Shown here: in pieces, positions 27,196 to 35,665 of the stretch | Position numbering within the stretch: position 1 is the stretch's first letter | Layout: each line of letters starts with the position of its first letter | From: Crocosphaera chwakensis CCY0110 | Lineage (GTDB): Bacteria; Cyanobacteriota; Cyanobacteriia; Cyanobacteriales; Microcystaceae | Length of the DNA stretch: 64,000 nucleotides | Assembly (NCBI RefSeq): GCF_000169335.1 | Contig: NZ_AAXW01000012.1 | Coordinates: 1 to 64,000 of the forward strand | Direction: 5' to 3' | Notes under the pieces: generated by a model | What the model saw: only the letters and a program-made list of their open reading frames with translations | Database searches by the model: none | Told to the model about the DNA's origin: nothing | Translations under genes and position numbers: made by a program

Positions 27196-27764
27196 ATGGC
27201 ATCAACTATTTATAAATGGTCGATAGATGAATGGCACGAACTGGTCAACTCTGGAGTATTAGAAGGTAAACCCGTTGAACTTTTGGAGGGAGATATAATT
27301 GAAATGAGTCCCGAGGGCATTGAACATAGCTATACTAATCAAAACATAGCTATACTAATCAATCTGTCAGCGATCATTTAAGAGATTTACTGAAAGGAGT
27401 AGCTCAAATCAGAGATTCTCATCCAATAACCTTAGATAATTCAGAACCAGAACCAGACATAGCGATAGTTCGGTTACCTGAAACTATCTATCGTAATCAT
27501 CACCCCTATTCTCAAGATATCTATTGGTTGATCGAAGTATCTAATAAAACCCTGAAAAAAGATTTAGAGGAGAAAATTATTACCTATGCTCGTAATAGGA
27601 TACCAGAATATTGGGTAATTGATTTGAAGAATAAAAAACTGATTGTACATACTGAACCTCACAATAGCCGTTACTTACAAATTATTGAGTTTAAATCAGG
27701 AACAATTACATCTCAAGCCTTTCCTAAGATTAAGATTAACTTAGAAAAATTACTACTGTACTGA
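27196..27764 (+). pseudogene. Uma2-family (DUF820) endonuclease, frameshifted by a 20-bp duplication
   Basis: The gene starts at an ATG with AAGGGGAG upstream and reads correctly for 49 codons (to HSYTNQ). A tandem 20-bp duplication then throws the frame and makes an early stop at 27381. Removing one copy restores a continuous frame of about 182 codons with the family motifs PEPDIAIVR, the acidic W-L-I-E-V-S and the later EEKIITYARNRIPEYWVID. Uma2 proteins have a PD-(D/E)xK-like nuclease fold and are very common in cyanobacteria. The intact C-terminal half (from 27528) suggests the break is recent. Confidence 0.9.
27324..27362 (+). repeat. 20-bp tandem duplication inside the Uma2 gene
   Basis: The unit ACATAGCTATACTAATCAAA is present twice in direct contact (19 of 20 bases identical in the second copy). 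Twenty bases is not a multiple of three, which explains the frame change between 27196 and 27528. Confidence 0.95.
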
Positions 27765-27780
27765 TTTTTAGAGAAATATT

Positions 27781-27821
27781 ACCAGTGAACAAAAATAACC
27801 GCTCACTGGTAACTGTTCATT
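27781..27821. repeat. Short tandem repeat of the TCACTGATAACTGG family
   Basis: CAGTGAAC and GCTCACTGGTAACTGTTCATTG form degenerate and partly inverted units right after the Uma2 pseudogene. It may act as a weak hairpin. Confidence 0.45.
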
Positions 27822-27829
27822 GTTTAACT

Positions 27830-28011
27830 GACATCTTGCACGCCTTACAAAAAAACTTAATAATCTAAGCACTCAGCAGTAAAGAAGAGTGAAGTTCTGG
27901 CTAAGGGCGAACAGTTTTATAAGAAAATAGCTGATAGCCTAGGACAAGCGCACCTAAGCTGATGGCTAAAGGCTGAGAAACTAGATAATTTATCGTAGGT
28001 GCAAGATGTGA
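27830..28011. mobile_element. 182-bp MITE with 8-bp target duplication
   Basis: The ends carry the inverted repeat ACATCTTGCAC (27831-27841) and GTGCAAGATGT (27999-28009). The unit is flanked by the direct repeat GTTTAACT at 27822-27829 and 28012-28019, as expected for a target-site duplication. The right copy contains the leuC stop codon. No ORF of note lies inside, so it is a non-autonomous element. The parent IS is not in the window, and its family is undetermined. Confidence 0.75.
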
Positions 28012-28013
28012 GT

Positions 28014-29417
28014 TTAACTTAATTCTCGTACATCAGAAACCTTACCATTTACCGCAGCAGCAACCACCATCGCCGGACTCATTAATAAAGTGCGTCCTGT
28101 TGATGATCCTTGACGGCCTTTAAAGTTACGATTAGAAGACGAGGCACTAATTTGATCCCCTTGTAATTTATCTGGGTTCATCGCTAAACACATGGAACAT
28201 CCAGCCTCGCGCCATTCAAACCCTGCTTCTAAAAAGATTTTATCTAACCCTTCCTTTTCTGCTTCGACTTTAACCCGTTCAGAACCTGGAACCACAAAGG
28301 CTTTAACCCCATTAGCTACATGATGACCCTTGGCAAACTTGGCCGCTTCTCTTAAGTCGCTAATACGGCCATTGGTACAACTACCGATGAAACAGACATC
28401 TACTTTTGTACCTTTTATCGGTGTTCCTGGAGATAACTGCATATAACTGTAAGCTTCTTGGGCGATGGCGCGATCGCTTTCGGGTAAACTCTCAGGAGTA
28501 GGAACTGGTTCGCTAATACCGATCCCTTGACCCGGAGTAATACCCCAAGTCACGGTAGGTTCGATTTCTGAAGCATCGAAGGTAACCACATCATCGTACT
28601 CTGCATCAGCATCAGAAGCCATACTACGCCACCATTTAACTGCTTTATCCCAGTCTTCTCCTGTGGGGGCAAAGTCCCGTCCTTTTAAGTAGTCAAAGGT
28701 AACATCATCTGGGTTAATATAGCCACATCTTGCACCCCCTTCGATGGACATATTACAAACGGTCATCCGTTCTTCCATCGACATAGATGCAAAGGTGCTT
28801 CCTGCGTATTCGTAGGCGTACCCGACACCTCCTTTAACCCCTAGTTTACGAATAATATGAAGAATTACATCTTTGGCATAGACTCCAGGGGGTAAGGTGC
28901 CATTTACCTCAATTTTACGCACTTTTAGCTTAGAGAGGGCAAGGGTTTGGGAAGCTAACACGTCTCGGACTTGAGAGGTTCCGATCCCAAAAGCAATCGC
29001 CCCAAAAGCCCCGTGGGTGGAGGTATGGGAGTCCCCACAAGCAATGGTCATGCCGGGTTGAGTTAGTCCTTGTTCTGGGGCAATAACATGGACAATACCT
29101 TGATCTCCTGATCCAATATTATAGAAGCGAATACCGTTATCTTTGGCACTCTTTTCTAATGCTTGCATCATCTCTTCTGCTAGGGTGTCAACAAAAGGAC
29201 GGGCTTGGTTTTCCGTGGGGACGATATGATCAACAGTAGCAACGGTGCGATCGGGATACATTACTTGTAGTCCTCTTTCGCGCAACATGGCAAACGCTTG
29301 GGGACTGGTAACTTCGTGGATCAAATGCAGTCCGATGAAGAGTTGAGTTTGTCCTGAAGGTAATATTTGAACAGTATGGGCATCCCAAACTTTATCGAAG
29401 AGGGTTCCTTTACTCAT
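28014..29417 (-). CDS. leuC: 3-isopropylmalate dehydratase large subunit LeuC
   Basis: The 467-aa aconitase-family enzyme isomerises 2- to 3-isopropylmalate in leucine synthesis, together with LeuD, which is not in the window. The three 4Fe-4S cysteines are visible in FIGSCTNGR and GCSMCLAMN. Substrate and cluster motifs GDSHTSTHGAFG and ACGDSHT are present. The C-terminal SSNRNFKGRQG is conserved in the family. Its stop codon lies inside the target duplication of a MITE, so the element inserted immediately downstream without damaging the gene. Confidence 0.97.
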   Translation of the reverse strand: MSKGTLFDKVWDAHTVQILPSGQTQLFIGLHLIHEVTSPQAFAMLRERGLQVMYPDRTVATVDHIVPTENQARPFVDTLAEEMMQALEKSAKDNGIRFYNIGSGDQGIVHVIAPEQGLTQPGMTIACGDSHTSTHGAFGAIAFGIGTSQVRDVLASQTLALSKLKVRKIEVNGTLPPGVYAKDVILHIIRKLGVKGGVGYAYEYAGSTFASMSMEERMTVCNMSIEGGARCGYINPDDVTFDYLKGRDFAPTGEDWDKAVKWWRSMASDADAEYDDVVTFDASEIEPTVTWGITPGQGIGISEPVPTPESLPESDRAIAQEAYSYMQLSPGTPIKGTKVDVCFIGSCTNGRISDLREAAKFAKGHHVANGVKAFVVPGSERVKVEAEKEGLDKIFLEAGFEWREAGCSMCLAMNPDKLQGDQISASSSNRNFKGRQGSSTGRTLLMSPAMVVAAAVNGKVSDVRELS

Positions 29418-29529
29418 GGATGTTTCTGGCTTTTCTTTATCACGCTATCTTTTATTATGGATGGTTTTAGGAGTTTGTTGGGAACTTTTTCGGTTTAATC
29501 TTAATATTAGTTTCAAAAATAAGGATAAA

Positions 29530-29778
29530 CTATTCATAATGAGATCAAACAGAAACAACTTGAATTATTTTAGTTTCATCATTAATAGAATAAACAAGAC
29601 GATGTTTAATATTAATACGTCGAGAATAATAACCTTTCAAGTTACCCGATAGTTTTTCGTAGGGAGGCGTATAAGGATTATCTTTGAGAATTTCAATTAA
29701 TTGTTTAACATTATTTTGTAAGTTTGTTGCTTGAATTTTTTTAACATTATTAAGGGCTTTACCACTAAATTCAATCTT
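29530..29778 (-). pseudogene. YoeB/Txe-type toxin, start lost and catalytic tail cut by a stop
   Basis: The minus strand encodes about 75 residues of a YoeB/Txe RNase toxin, from KIEFSGKALNN through PPYEKLSGNLKGYYSRRIN and HRLVYSIND to VVSV. There TGA replaces the usual Trp codon, and the frame would continue S-H-Y-E before a second stop. The lost tail includes the His-Tyr pair used by YoeB for mRNA cleavage. A TAG stands where the start should be. No antitoxin gene is adjacent. The module is a dead remnant between leuC and the rhomboid gene. Confidence 0.7.
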
Positions 29779-29839
29779 CTACGTCATCTAACGCCCTTAG
29801 TTACTGATAAATGATTTAGGCTTGCTATATTGCGAGAAA

Positions 29840-30447
29840 TCAACTAATAACCATTTTGTAAATAGTAAAAAAAGAGGCGATCGCAATTATTCCTGCTGAA
29901 ATCATGCCTATAATTTTTAGAGGACGAGACACTACCATGCCGATTCTAAACTGACGATGAGGAATTAATTTCCATCCTAATAATACTCCTGCTAAAAAAC
30001 CGCCTAAATGAGCAGGATTATCAATCACTTGATAAGCTAGTAAACCTGCTAGAAATGTATAAATCGTGCCTTTAATTAACATCTGTTGATGGGCAGCAGG
30101 AAATAAATGCTTATGTTTTCTTCCTAAAATAAATAAAAAGCCCAATAATCCCATAATGCCACCAGAGGCACCCACAGAAGGAACGTCGGGTATAAACAAT
30201 AAACTAAAGACACTACCGGACAAAGCAGAAATTAAAAAAACTAAAGGAACATAAGCGCGGTGAGTGATAACTTCAATCAATTTACCAAGAACGAATAAAG
30301 CACCTATGTTAAACATAAAATGAAGGATATTGCCATGTAATAATGTTCCTGTTAATAGTCTCCAGACTTCTCCTTGCCAGATGTCTGGTTTAACAATTCC
30401 TGCTGTTTCAATTGAAGAACTTATGTCAGGAATAAAGAAAATAATTA
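29840..30447 (-). pseudogene. Rhomboid intramembrane serine protease, C-terminal part (split by IS630)
   Basis: About 200 codons encode a six-helix rhomboid core. Family motifs are WRLLTGTLLHGNILHFMFN (helix 2 with the Asn/His), SVGASGGIMG (nucleophilic Ser) and NPAHLGGFLAG (His). The reading frame is fused at its start to the end of an IS630 copy, so the protein would begin with element-derived residues. Removing the element with one TA joins this part in frame to 31428-32582 as ...V-Q-V then I-I-F-F-I-P. The original protein was a rhomboid with a long N-terminal extension. Confidence 0.85.
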
Positions 30448-30452
30448 TAGCC

Positions 30453-31360
30453 TTACGGATACACGTTAGGACATTTTTTGAAAGCTGTATCAACACATTC
30501 TCTAACAGTCTCAAATTCTTTAACTCTCTGTTTCATCCAAGTTTTGAGAACAGACCACCAACGTTCTATCTTGTTTAAATCGGGAGAATAAGGAGGTAGA
30601 TACCAAATTTCACATCCTACCTTTTCGACTGTTTCTTTAATACTTTGTCCTTGGTGGAAAGTAGCGTTATCAATAATAATTATATCCCCTGGTTGAAGTT
30701 GAGGAATCAAACTTTTTTCCAGCCATGTTTCAAATAAATCTCGATTACACGACCCCTCAAAAGTTAATGGAGCAAATATTTTTCCTTCTTTTAATGCAGC
30801 CACCCAACTAACTCTCTCTTTTCTCTTTCCTGATTTGAGTGCATAACATCTTTCTCCCTTGGGACTATAACCATATGGATAATCATCTCGATTATCAAAT
30901 CCTGCTTCATCTACATAAACTAAATTGTGCGACGGTTTTTTGTGAAGTTGGTCTTTAAATTCTTTTCTTTTATTTTCATCTCTTTCTCGATATCCGTAAG
31001 TTTTTTTTTCTAGTTATACCTAACTTTTTAATTCCATCACTCACGTTTTGCTGTGTGACATTTTCTCCCCATTTCTCGGCTATTTGTTGCTGTGTTTTAT
31101 CTTTATGTTGTCTGACAAACTGTTTGAATCTCTCTAAATCTTGAATTTTGCGATTATTTTTAGGAGGACGCTTGGCGGTCTCGCGGGAGCGAGTGCGGCT
31201 GCACCGCTTTGAAGTCTCCTGTTTCTTGTTCTCTTTTTAGCCATAAATCGAGAGTATTACGACTAATTTTCATTAATCGGCAAATAGCTATCTTCTTTTC
31301 TCCTCTATAATAAGCATTTACGGCTTTTTTTCTCAAATCGTAGCTATAAGGAGCAGGCAT
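30453..31360 (-). pseudogene. IS630-family transposase, disrupted
   Basis: The N-terminal helix-turn-helix reads YSYDLRKKAVNAYYRGEKKI. The middle reads KIQDLERFKQFVRQHK, and the DDE catalytic part has VYVDEAGFDNRDDYPYGYSP, IIIDNATFHQG and LPPYSPDLNKIERWW. The frame is broken twice: by a roughly 35-bp GC-rich palindrome at 31174-31208 after the HTH, and at a run of nine A residues near 31001-31009, where dropping one base restores the frame. The second break could be programmed slippage, but the first cannot, so this copy is probably inactive. Confidence 0.85.
31174..31208. repeat. GC-rich palindromic element inserted in the IS630 transposase
   Basis: GCGGT...ACCGC forms an outer stem and CTCGC-GGGA-GCGAG an inner hairpin, in sharp base-composition contrast to the AT-rich transposase. 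A related unit with the same CTCGCGG(G)AGCGAGTG core lies at 47310-47343, so this looks like a mobile or dispersed REP-type repeat. Confidence 0.65.
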
Positions 31361-31427
31361 TTTTTTCTTGTTTTCGTGAGCGCTTTAATTCTAGCTAATT
31401 TTGTCCTAACCTAACCCCGTATTGCTA

Positions 31428-32582
31428 TACTTGTACGATAGCCACTAAAGTTATACAACCAGTTAAGAATTTTGTCCAAGGTGCGTGAGAATTCTTCATC
31501 CATGCTGTATAACGATTTTCTTGACTTCTTTGGGCAAGACGTTGGGGAGTTTTGAGTCTACATTGATATAATTCCCAACTATGTTCTAAAGCGGGAATAA
31601 TTGCGATCGCTACCAAATTAAATAGCATAATTTGTCTGATTGCGGTTGACTCATTTGCAGTCATTGAATTTGAATCTATCCAATTCATCCAAAATATTCC
31701 CCCCCACATCAAACAGTTAATTACATCGAGTCTCAATGCTTGTTTAAAGTGGGTTTTTTCTCTGGCGTACAAAGCATCAACTAACCAAGATACTTCTTCT
31801 GGAGAAACTAAATGAGGAGTATCAGGAGTCCAAACTAAATTAATGAGTTTTTTACTGTCAGATTTCACATTTTCAATCAAAGATGGACGAGAACAAGTAA
31901 CCAATTTTTTTCCTGTACAGTAGCCATAAGTATTCGTTTCTAATGGAGTAGAAAATATATCTTGTTCCATCCAGGGAGGTGTATTGTTTCTTGTTGGAGA
32001 AATTGAATTTAACTTTAATTTGAGAGAATTATCCTTGTAATTTGACTGTTGTTTCTGCTCATTTTTTAGTTTATTTTTGCCTTTACTATGAAGGGGAACT
32101 TTAGCAAATAATTCATCTATGTTTACTAAGGCAAGATGTAACGAATTAGTTTTATCAGTGCGCTCGATTATTACTTGATTAAATTGCTTTTGATTTTCTA
32201 AAAATAAAGGTATCCATAAAGGCGTTGTGGAATTAGAAAAAAATACACGAAGATACTTGTAGCAAAAAAAACGATATGGCTCTACTGTTTTGATATCATC
32301 CCAAGGGACAAAACTATAATGACCAACCCAATTATAACCAAGAATTCCTTGAGATTTTACGGTAATTGCGAACACATAATAATAATACACAGCAATAGCT
32401 ATACATATAGCGAGGAGAGTCGTTATAAATAAAGCAGAAACAAAAGTAACTGAATATTTTAAATTTCCAAAACTATCGACCCAGAGGACAAAAAAAGGGA
32501 CTGAAATAAACATCCAGAGATTAGGGGCAGTAGTAAACCAAATAAAAGCCCATAAAGACGAACGAAACTTTAAATCTGACAT
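31428..32582 (-). pseudogene. Rhomboid protease gene, N-terminal part (cut by IS630)
   Basis: The 385-aa frame has two membrane helices near the start (about residues 10-70), a PH-like beta domain (VKSQGILGYNWVGHYSFVPW, about 75-160), a low-complexity linker (about 165-250), and two or three further helices (about 285-385). Its TAG stop is contributed by the IS630 end. After virtual removal of the element it continues directly into the rhomboid core at 29840-30447, giving a protein of roughly 590 residues. This part might still be made as a membrane protein, but it lacks the protease domain. Confidence 0.75.
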
Positions 32583-32644
32583 AACGAATTAATATAAATA
32601 AAAGCGGTTATTAAATAATATAATTTATGTTCAAACTAATAAGC

Positions 32645-32660
32645 TGTGATTGACATCACT
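32645..32660. promoter_or_regulatory. Candidate cAMP-receptor-protein (SyCRP1-type) site
   Basis: TGTGATTGACATCACT matches the CRP consensus TGTGA-N6-TCACA with a single mismatch at the last base. It lies in the intergenic region between the rhomboid gene (minus) and the ABC ATPase gene (plus), 63 bp from the former start, so it could control either. Confidence 0.45.
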
Positions 32661-32837
32661 TGGCGATTAAAATACTATAACTTTATATAAAAAAAACTAC
32701 TAGAATTGAATATTGATTATTATTAGGTGATAAAAGATTTTATAAAAATTCTTAACAAAGTTAATTTTATTTGGAGAATAGGGAACAATGGAAGTAGAAC
32801 ATTTCTAGATAGATCACCAATTACACCCTTAAAAGCA

Positions 32838-33818
32838 ATGAATTCCGTTACCGAAGTCCAACCACAAGAACAACAAAACGAATTAATGCCAGTGGTACAA
32901 ACATGGAATTTAAGTAAAGTATATCGCACTGGCTTTTGGATGAATCAAAAATTGCGATCGCTCAATGATTGTTCATTCTCTGTCTACAAAGGAGAAACCT
33001 TTGGGTTACTTGGTCCCAATGGTGCAGGAAAAACAACCCTCTTAAAAATGTTATTAGGTATTGTCCGCCCGACAACAGGTCGTGCTGTATTATTAGGGTA
33101 TCCCGTCGGGAATCTCTCCGTAAAACAAAAAATCGGCTATTTACCCGAAAACGCTTATTATTATGATTATTTAACCGCTTGGGAATTTCTGGAATTTGTC
33201 GCAGGTTTATTTCAAATTCCCAAATCAATCCAAAAAAGACGCATCCCAGAATTAGTTGATCTAGTGGGATTAGCGCAAAAAACCGCCAAAAAGAAACAAT
33301 TACGACAATATTCTAAAGGAATGCTGCAACGGGTAGGTATGGCCCAAGCCTTAATTAATGACCCTGAAGTGGTCTTTTTTGATGAACCCATGTCCGGACT
33401 TGACCCCTTGGGACGCTATCAAGTCAGAGAAATCGTCTTATCCCTCAAAGAACAAGGAAAAACCATCTTTTTTAACTCTCATGTTTTAACCGATATCGAA
33501 AAAATCTGCGATCGCATTGCCTTATTAGCCAGAGGGGACTTATTATGTGTTGGGTCCCTCGAAGAAATTTTAGGCCGTTCTGATGTTTATCAAGTAATTG
33601 TCAAAGGTGGCAAAAAAGAAGCCCTAAACTCCTGGATTTCAGGCATTAAAGAGATTGATCACACTTGGCACGGACAATTAACTGGAAATCCTCACGATTT
33701 TATCGAATACCTCTCAACCATAGACGCTCAACTTCTCAGTTTAAACCGCGCTCGTGCTTCTTTAGAAGACTATTTTGTACAGCAACTTAGAGAAAGAGGG
33801 ATTACATCAAGTCAATAA
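32838..33818 (+). CDS. ABC transporter ATP-binding protein
   Basis: The roughly 326-aa ATPase has Walker A GPNGAGKTT (about residue 60 from the chosen ATG), signature YSKGMLQRVGMAQAL, Walker B VVFFDEPMSGLDP and the switch His in FFNSHVL. It is the family of stand-alone ATPases that drive drug, lipid or polysaccharide export (CcmA/NatA-like). The ATG at 32838 is preferred; a GTG at 32727 would add 37 non-homologous residues. No permease gene is adjacent, so the partner is elsewhere. A CRP-like site lies about 180 bp upstream. Confidence 0.9.
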   Translation: MNSVTEVQPQEQQNELMPVVQTWNLSKVYRTGFWMNQKLRSLNDCSFSVYKGETFGLLGPNGAGKTTLLKMLLGIVRPTTGRAVLLGYPVGNLSVKQKIGYLPENAYYYDYLTAWEFLEFVAGLFQIPKSIQKRRIPELVDLVGLAQKTAKKKQLRQYSKGMLQRVGMAQALINDPEVVFFDEPMSGLDPLGRYQVREIVLSLKEQGKTIFFNSHVLTDIEKICDRIALLARGDLLCVGSLEEILGRSDVYQVIVKGGKKEALNSWISGIKEIDHTWHGQLTGNPHDFIEYLSTIDAQLLSLNRARASLEDYFVQQLRERGITSSQ

Positions 33819-33862
33819 GGTTTTATGTATTAGGATCAGGGTAAAACAACTTGTTATCTAAT

Positions 33863-34357
33863 ATGACTAAAGTAACCACTGTTCAATCTTTACCACTGAT
33901 TGATATTACCACAGAGAACTTTAAACCTTACGGACAATTAATTACTCCTTCCGAGGATGGAAATGTTTACGATGAAACTGATGCTCAACTAGACTTAGAT
34001 AATGGTGTTCCTCGGTTCTATATTATGCGATTAAAAGAACGGGGTCGTCAGTTTCATCGTATTACTCGTCATCAACAATGTACTCAATGTCTGGGGTCAT
34101 TAGAAGGGAAACAATGGTTTATAGCCGTTGCGCCTCCTAATAGCGAGAATTATCCGAATATCGAGAAATTACAAGCTTTTAAGATTCCTGGAAACTGTTT
34201 TATTAAGCTAGAAGTCGGTACATGGCACGCAGGTCCTTACTTTGATCATGATTCTGTAGACTTTTATAACTTAGAGTTGAGTGACACCAATGTAGTTGAT
34301 CACTTTACCTACAACTTCTCAGAGCAAGATAACTTAACCTTTGAAATAGCTTCGTAA
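33863..34357 (+). CDS. Ureidoglycolate lyase-like cupin protein
   Basis: The 164-aa protein has the AllA-type double-stranded beta-helix: NFKPYGQLITPSEDGNVYDE at the start, FHRITRHQQCTQCLGSLEG, and GTWHAGPYFD near the end. Ureidoglycolate lyase releases urea and glyoxylate in purine/allantoin breakdown. No other allantoin gene is near, so the substrate in this organism is uncertain. The ATG at 33863 is taken rather than a TTG four codons earlier. It lies 44 bp after the ABC gene. Confidence 0.8.
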   Translation: MTKVTTVQSLPLIDITTENFKPYGQLITPSEDGNVYDETDAQLDLDNGVPRFYIMRLKERGRQFHRITRHQQCTQCLGSLEGKQWFIAVAPPNSENYPNIEKLQAFKIPGNCFIKLEVGTWHAGPYFDHDSVDFYNLELSDTNVVDHFTYNFSEQDNLTFEIAS

Positions 34358-34437
34358 CTAATAGATTGTCCTGTCTTCTCACCACTCTAGATAAGTGTTG
34401 CTTATTGGTTACATAAGAAAATATTTGGTTAATATTC

Positions 34438-34509
34438 TTTACAAAACTTGACGATTTAGTTAATATAAGAATGTCAATACAAAACGTACCTTGACAAATA
34501 AATAAAGGA
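34438..34509 (+). promoter_or_regulatory. psbA promoter and ribosome-binding site
   Basis: A -35-like TTTACA (34438-34443) and a -10-like TAATAT (34461-34466) are separated by 17 bases. An AAAGGA ribosome site (34504-34509) lies 13 bases before the ATG. The assignment is by consensus only. Confidence 0.45.
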
Positions 34510-34522
34510 ATCATAACCAACT

Positions 34523-35593
34523 ATGACTACTACACTACAACAACGCGAGAGCGTTTCTTTGTGGGAACAGTTTTGTCAGTGGGTGACCAGCACCAACAAC
34601 CGCATCTATGTCGGTTGGTTCGGTACCTTAATGATCCCCACCCTCTTAACTGCTACCACCTGTTTCATCATTGCTTTCATCGCTGCTCCTCCCGTGGACA
34701 TCGATGGAATCCGTGAGCCTGTAGCTGGTTCATTACTCTACGGAAACAACATCGTTTCTGGAGCGGTAGTACCTTCTTCTAACGCTATCGGTCTACATTT
34801 CTATCCCATTTGGGAAGCTGCTTCACTTGATGAGTGGCTTTACAACGGCGGTCCTTACCAGTTAGTAATTTTCCACTTCTTAATCGGAATCTTCTGCTAC
34901 ATGGGTCGTCAGTGGGAACTTTCCTATCGTTTAGGAATGCGTCCTTGGATCTGTGTTGCATATTCTGCACCTGTATCCGCAGCGACCGCAGTATTCTTAA
35001 TCTACCCCATCGGACAAGGATCTTTCTCTGATGGAATGCCTTTAGGAATCTCCGGAACCTTCAACTTTATGTTCGTGTTCCAAGCTGAGCACAACATCTT
35101 AATGCACCCCTTCCATATGTTGGGTGTTGCTGGTGTATTCGGTGGATCTTTATTCTCCGCTATGCACGGTTCTTTAGTAACCTCTTCTTTAGTTCGTGAA
35201 ACCACTGAAATCGAGTCTCAAAACTACGGTTACAAGTTCGGACAAGAAGAAGAAACCTACAACATCGTAGCTGCTCACGGTTACTTTGGTCGTTTAATCT
35301 TCCAATATGCTTCTTTCAATAACAGTCGTGCCTTGCACTTCTTCTTAGGAGCATGGCCTGTAATTGGTATTTGGTTCACCGCAATGGGTGTATCTACCAT
35401 GGCCTTCAACTTAAACGGATTTAACTTCAACCAGTCTATCCTTGATTCTCAAGGCCGTGTAATCGGAACCTGGGCTGATGTATTAAACCGTGCAGGAATC
35501 GGTATGGAAGTAATGCACGAGCGTAACGCTCACAACTTCCCCTTAGACTTAGCTTCTGCTGAGCCTGTATCTGCTCCTGTCATCAATGGTTAA
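34523..35593 (+). CDS. psbA: Photosystem II D1 protein
   Basis: The 356-aa D1 subunit of the photosystem II reaction centre binds P680, pheophytin, QB and the Mn4CaO5 cluster. All Mn ligands are visible: Asp170 (DGMPLG), Glu189 (FQAEHN), His332-Glu333 and His337 (MHERNAHN), Asp342 and the mature C-terminus Ala344. Residue 130 is Gln, as in the low-light D1:1 form. The C-terminal extension is 12 residues (SAEPVSAPVING), four shorter than the common 16, and residue 325 is Gly rather than the usual Asn. It is therefore a functional but slightly divergent D1 copy. A strong terminator follows. Confidence 0.98.
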   Translation: MTTTLQQRESVSLWEQFCQWVTSTNNRIYVGWFGTLMIPTLLTATTCFIIAFIAAPPVDIDGIREPVAGSLLYGNNIVSGAVVPSSNAIGLHFYPIWEAASLDEWLYNGGPYQLVIFHFLIGIFCYMGRQWELSYRLGMRPWICVAYSAPVSAATAVFLIYPIGQGSFSDGMPLGISGTFNFMFVFQAEHNILMHPFHMLGVAGVFGGSLFSAMHGSLVTSSLVRETTEIESQNYGYKFGQEEETYNIVAAHGYFGRLIFQYASFNNSRALHFFLGAWPVIGIWFTAMGVSTMAFNLNGFNFNQSILDSQGRVIGTWADVLNRAGIGMEVMHERNAHNFPLDLASAEPVSAPVING

Positions 35594-35618
35594 TTCCTTG
35601 AAATTAACTAAGTAATAC

Positions 35619-35652
35619 AAAAAGCACTCCCAAATTTGGGGGTGCTTTTTTG
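35619..35652 (+). terminator. Rho-independent terminator of psbA
   Basis: AAAAGCACTCCC and GGGGGTGCTTTTTT form a stem (one mismatch) around AAATTT, with a run of six Ts, starting about 25 bases after the psbA stop. Confidence 0.9.
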
Positions 35653-35665
35653 TTGTTTGTAGTAA

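Larger units (their letters stand above)
30446..31429 (-). mobile_element. IS630-family insertion sequence, about 984 bp
   Basis: Both ends start TATAGC(C/A)(T/A)TACGG and share GTTAGGACA about 20 bases in, giving imperfect terminal inverted repeats of about 28 bp. A TA dinucleotide is repeated at the junctions, as expected for the IS630/Tc1-mariner group. The element carries one transposase gene broken into at least three frames and sits inside a rhomboid protease gene. Confidence 0.85.

Noticed and set aside
29416..29652. A 78-codon plus-strand ORF starting at the leuC start region
   Set aside because: It runs antisense through the toxin pseudogene, has no ribosome site, and the toxin frame explains the sequence better.
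34523..35593. Rogue or non-oxygenic D1 variant
   Set aside because: All Mn-cluster ligands (Asp170, Glu189, His332, Glu333, His337, Asp342, Ala344) are present, so it should support water oxidation.
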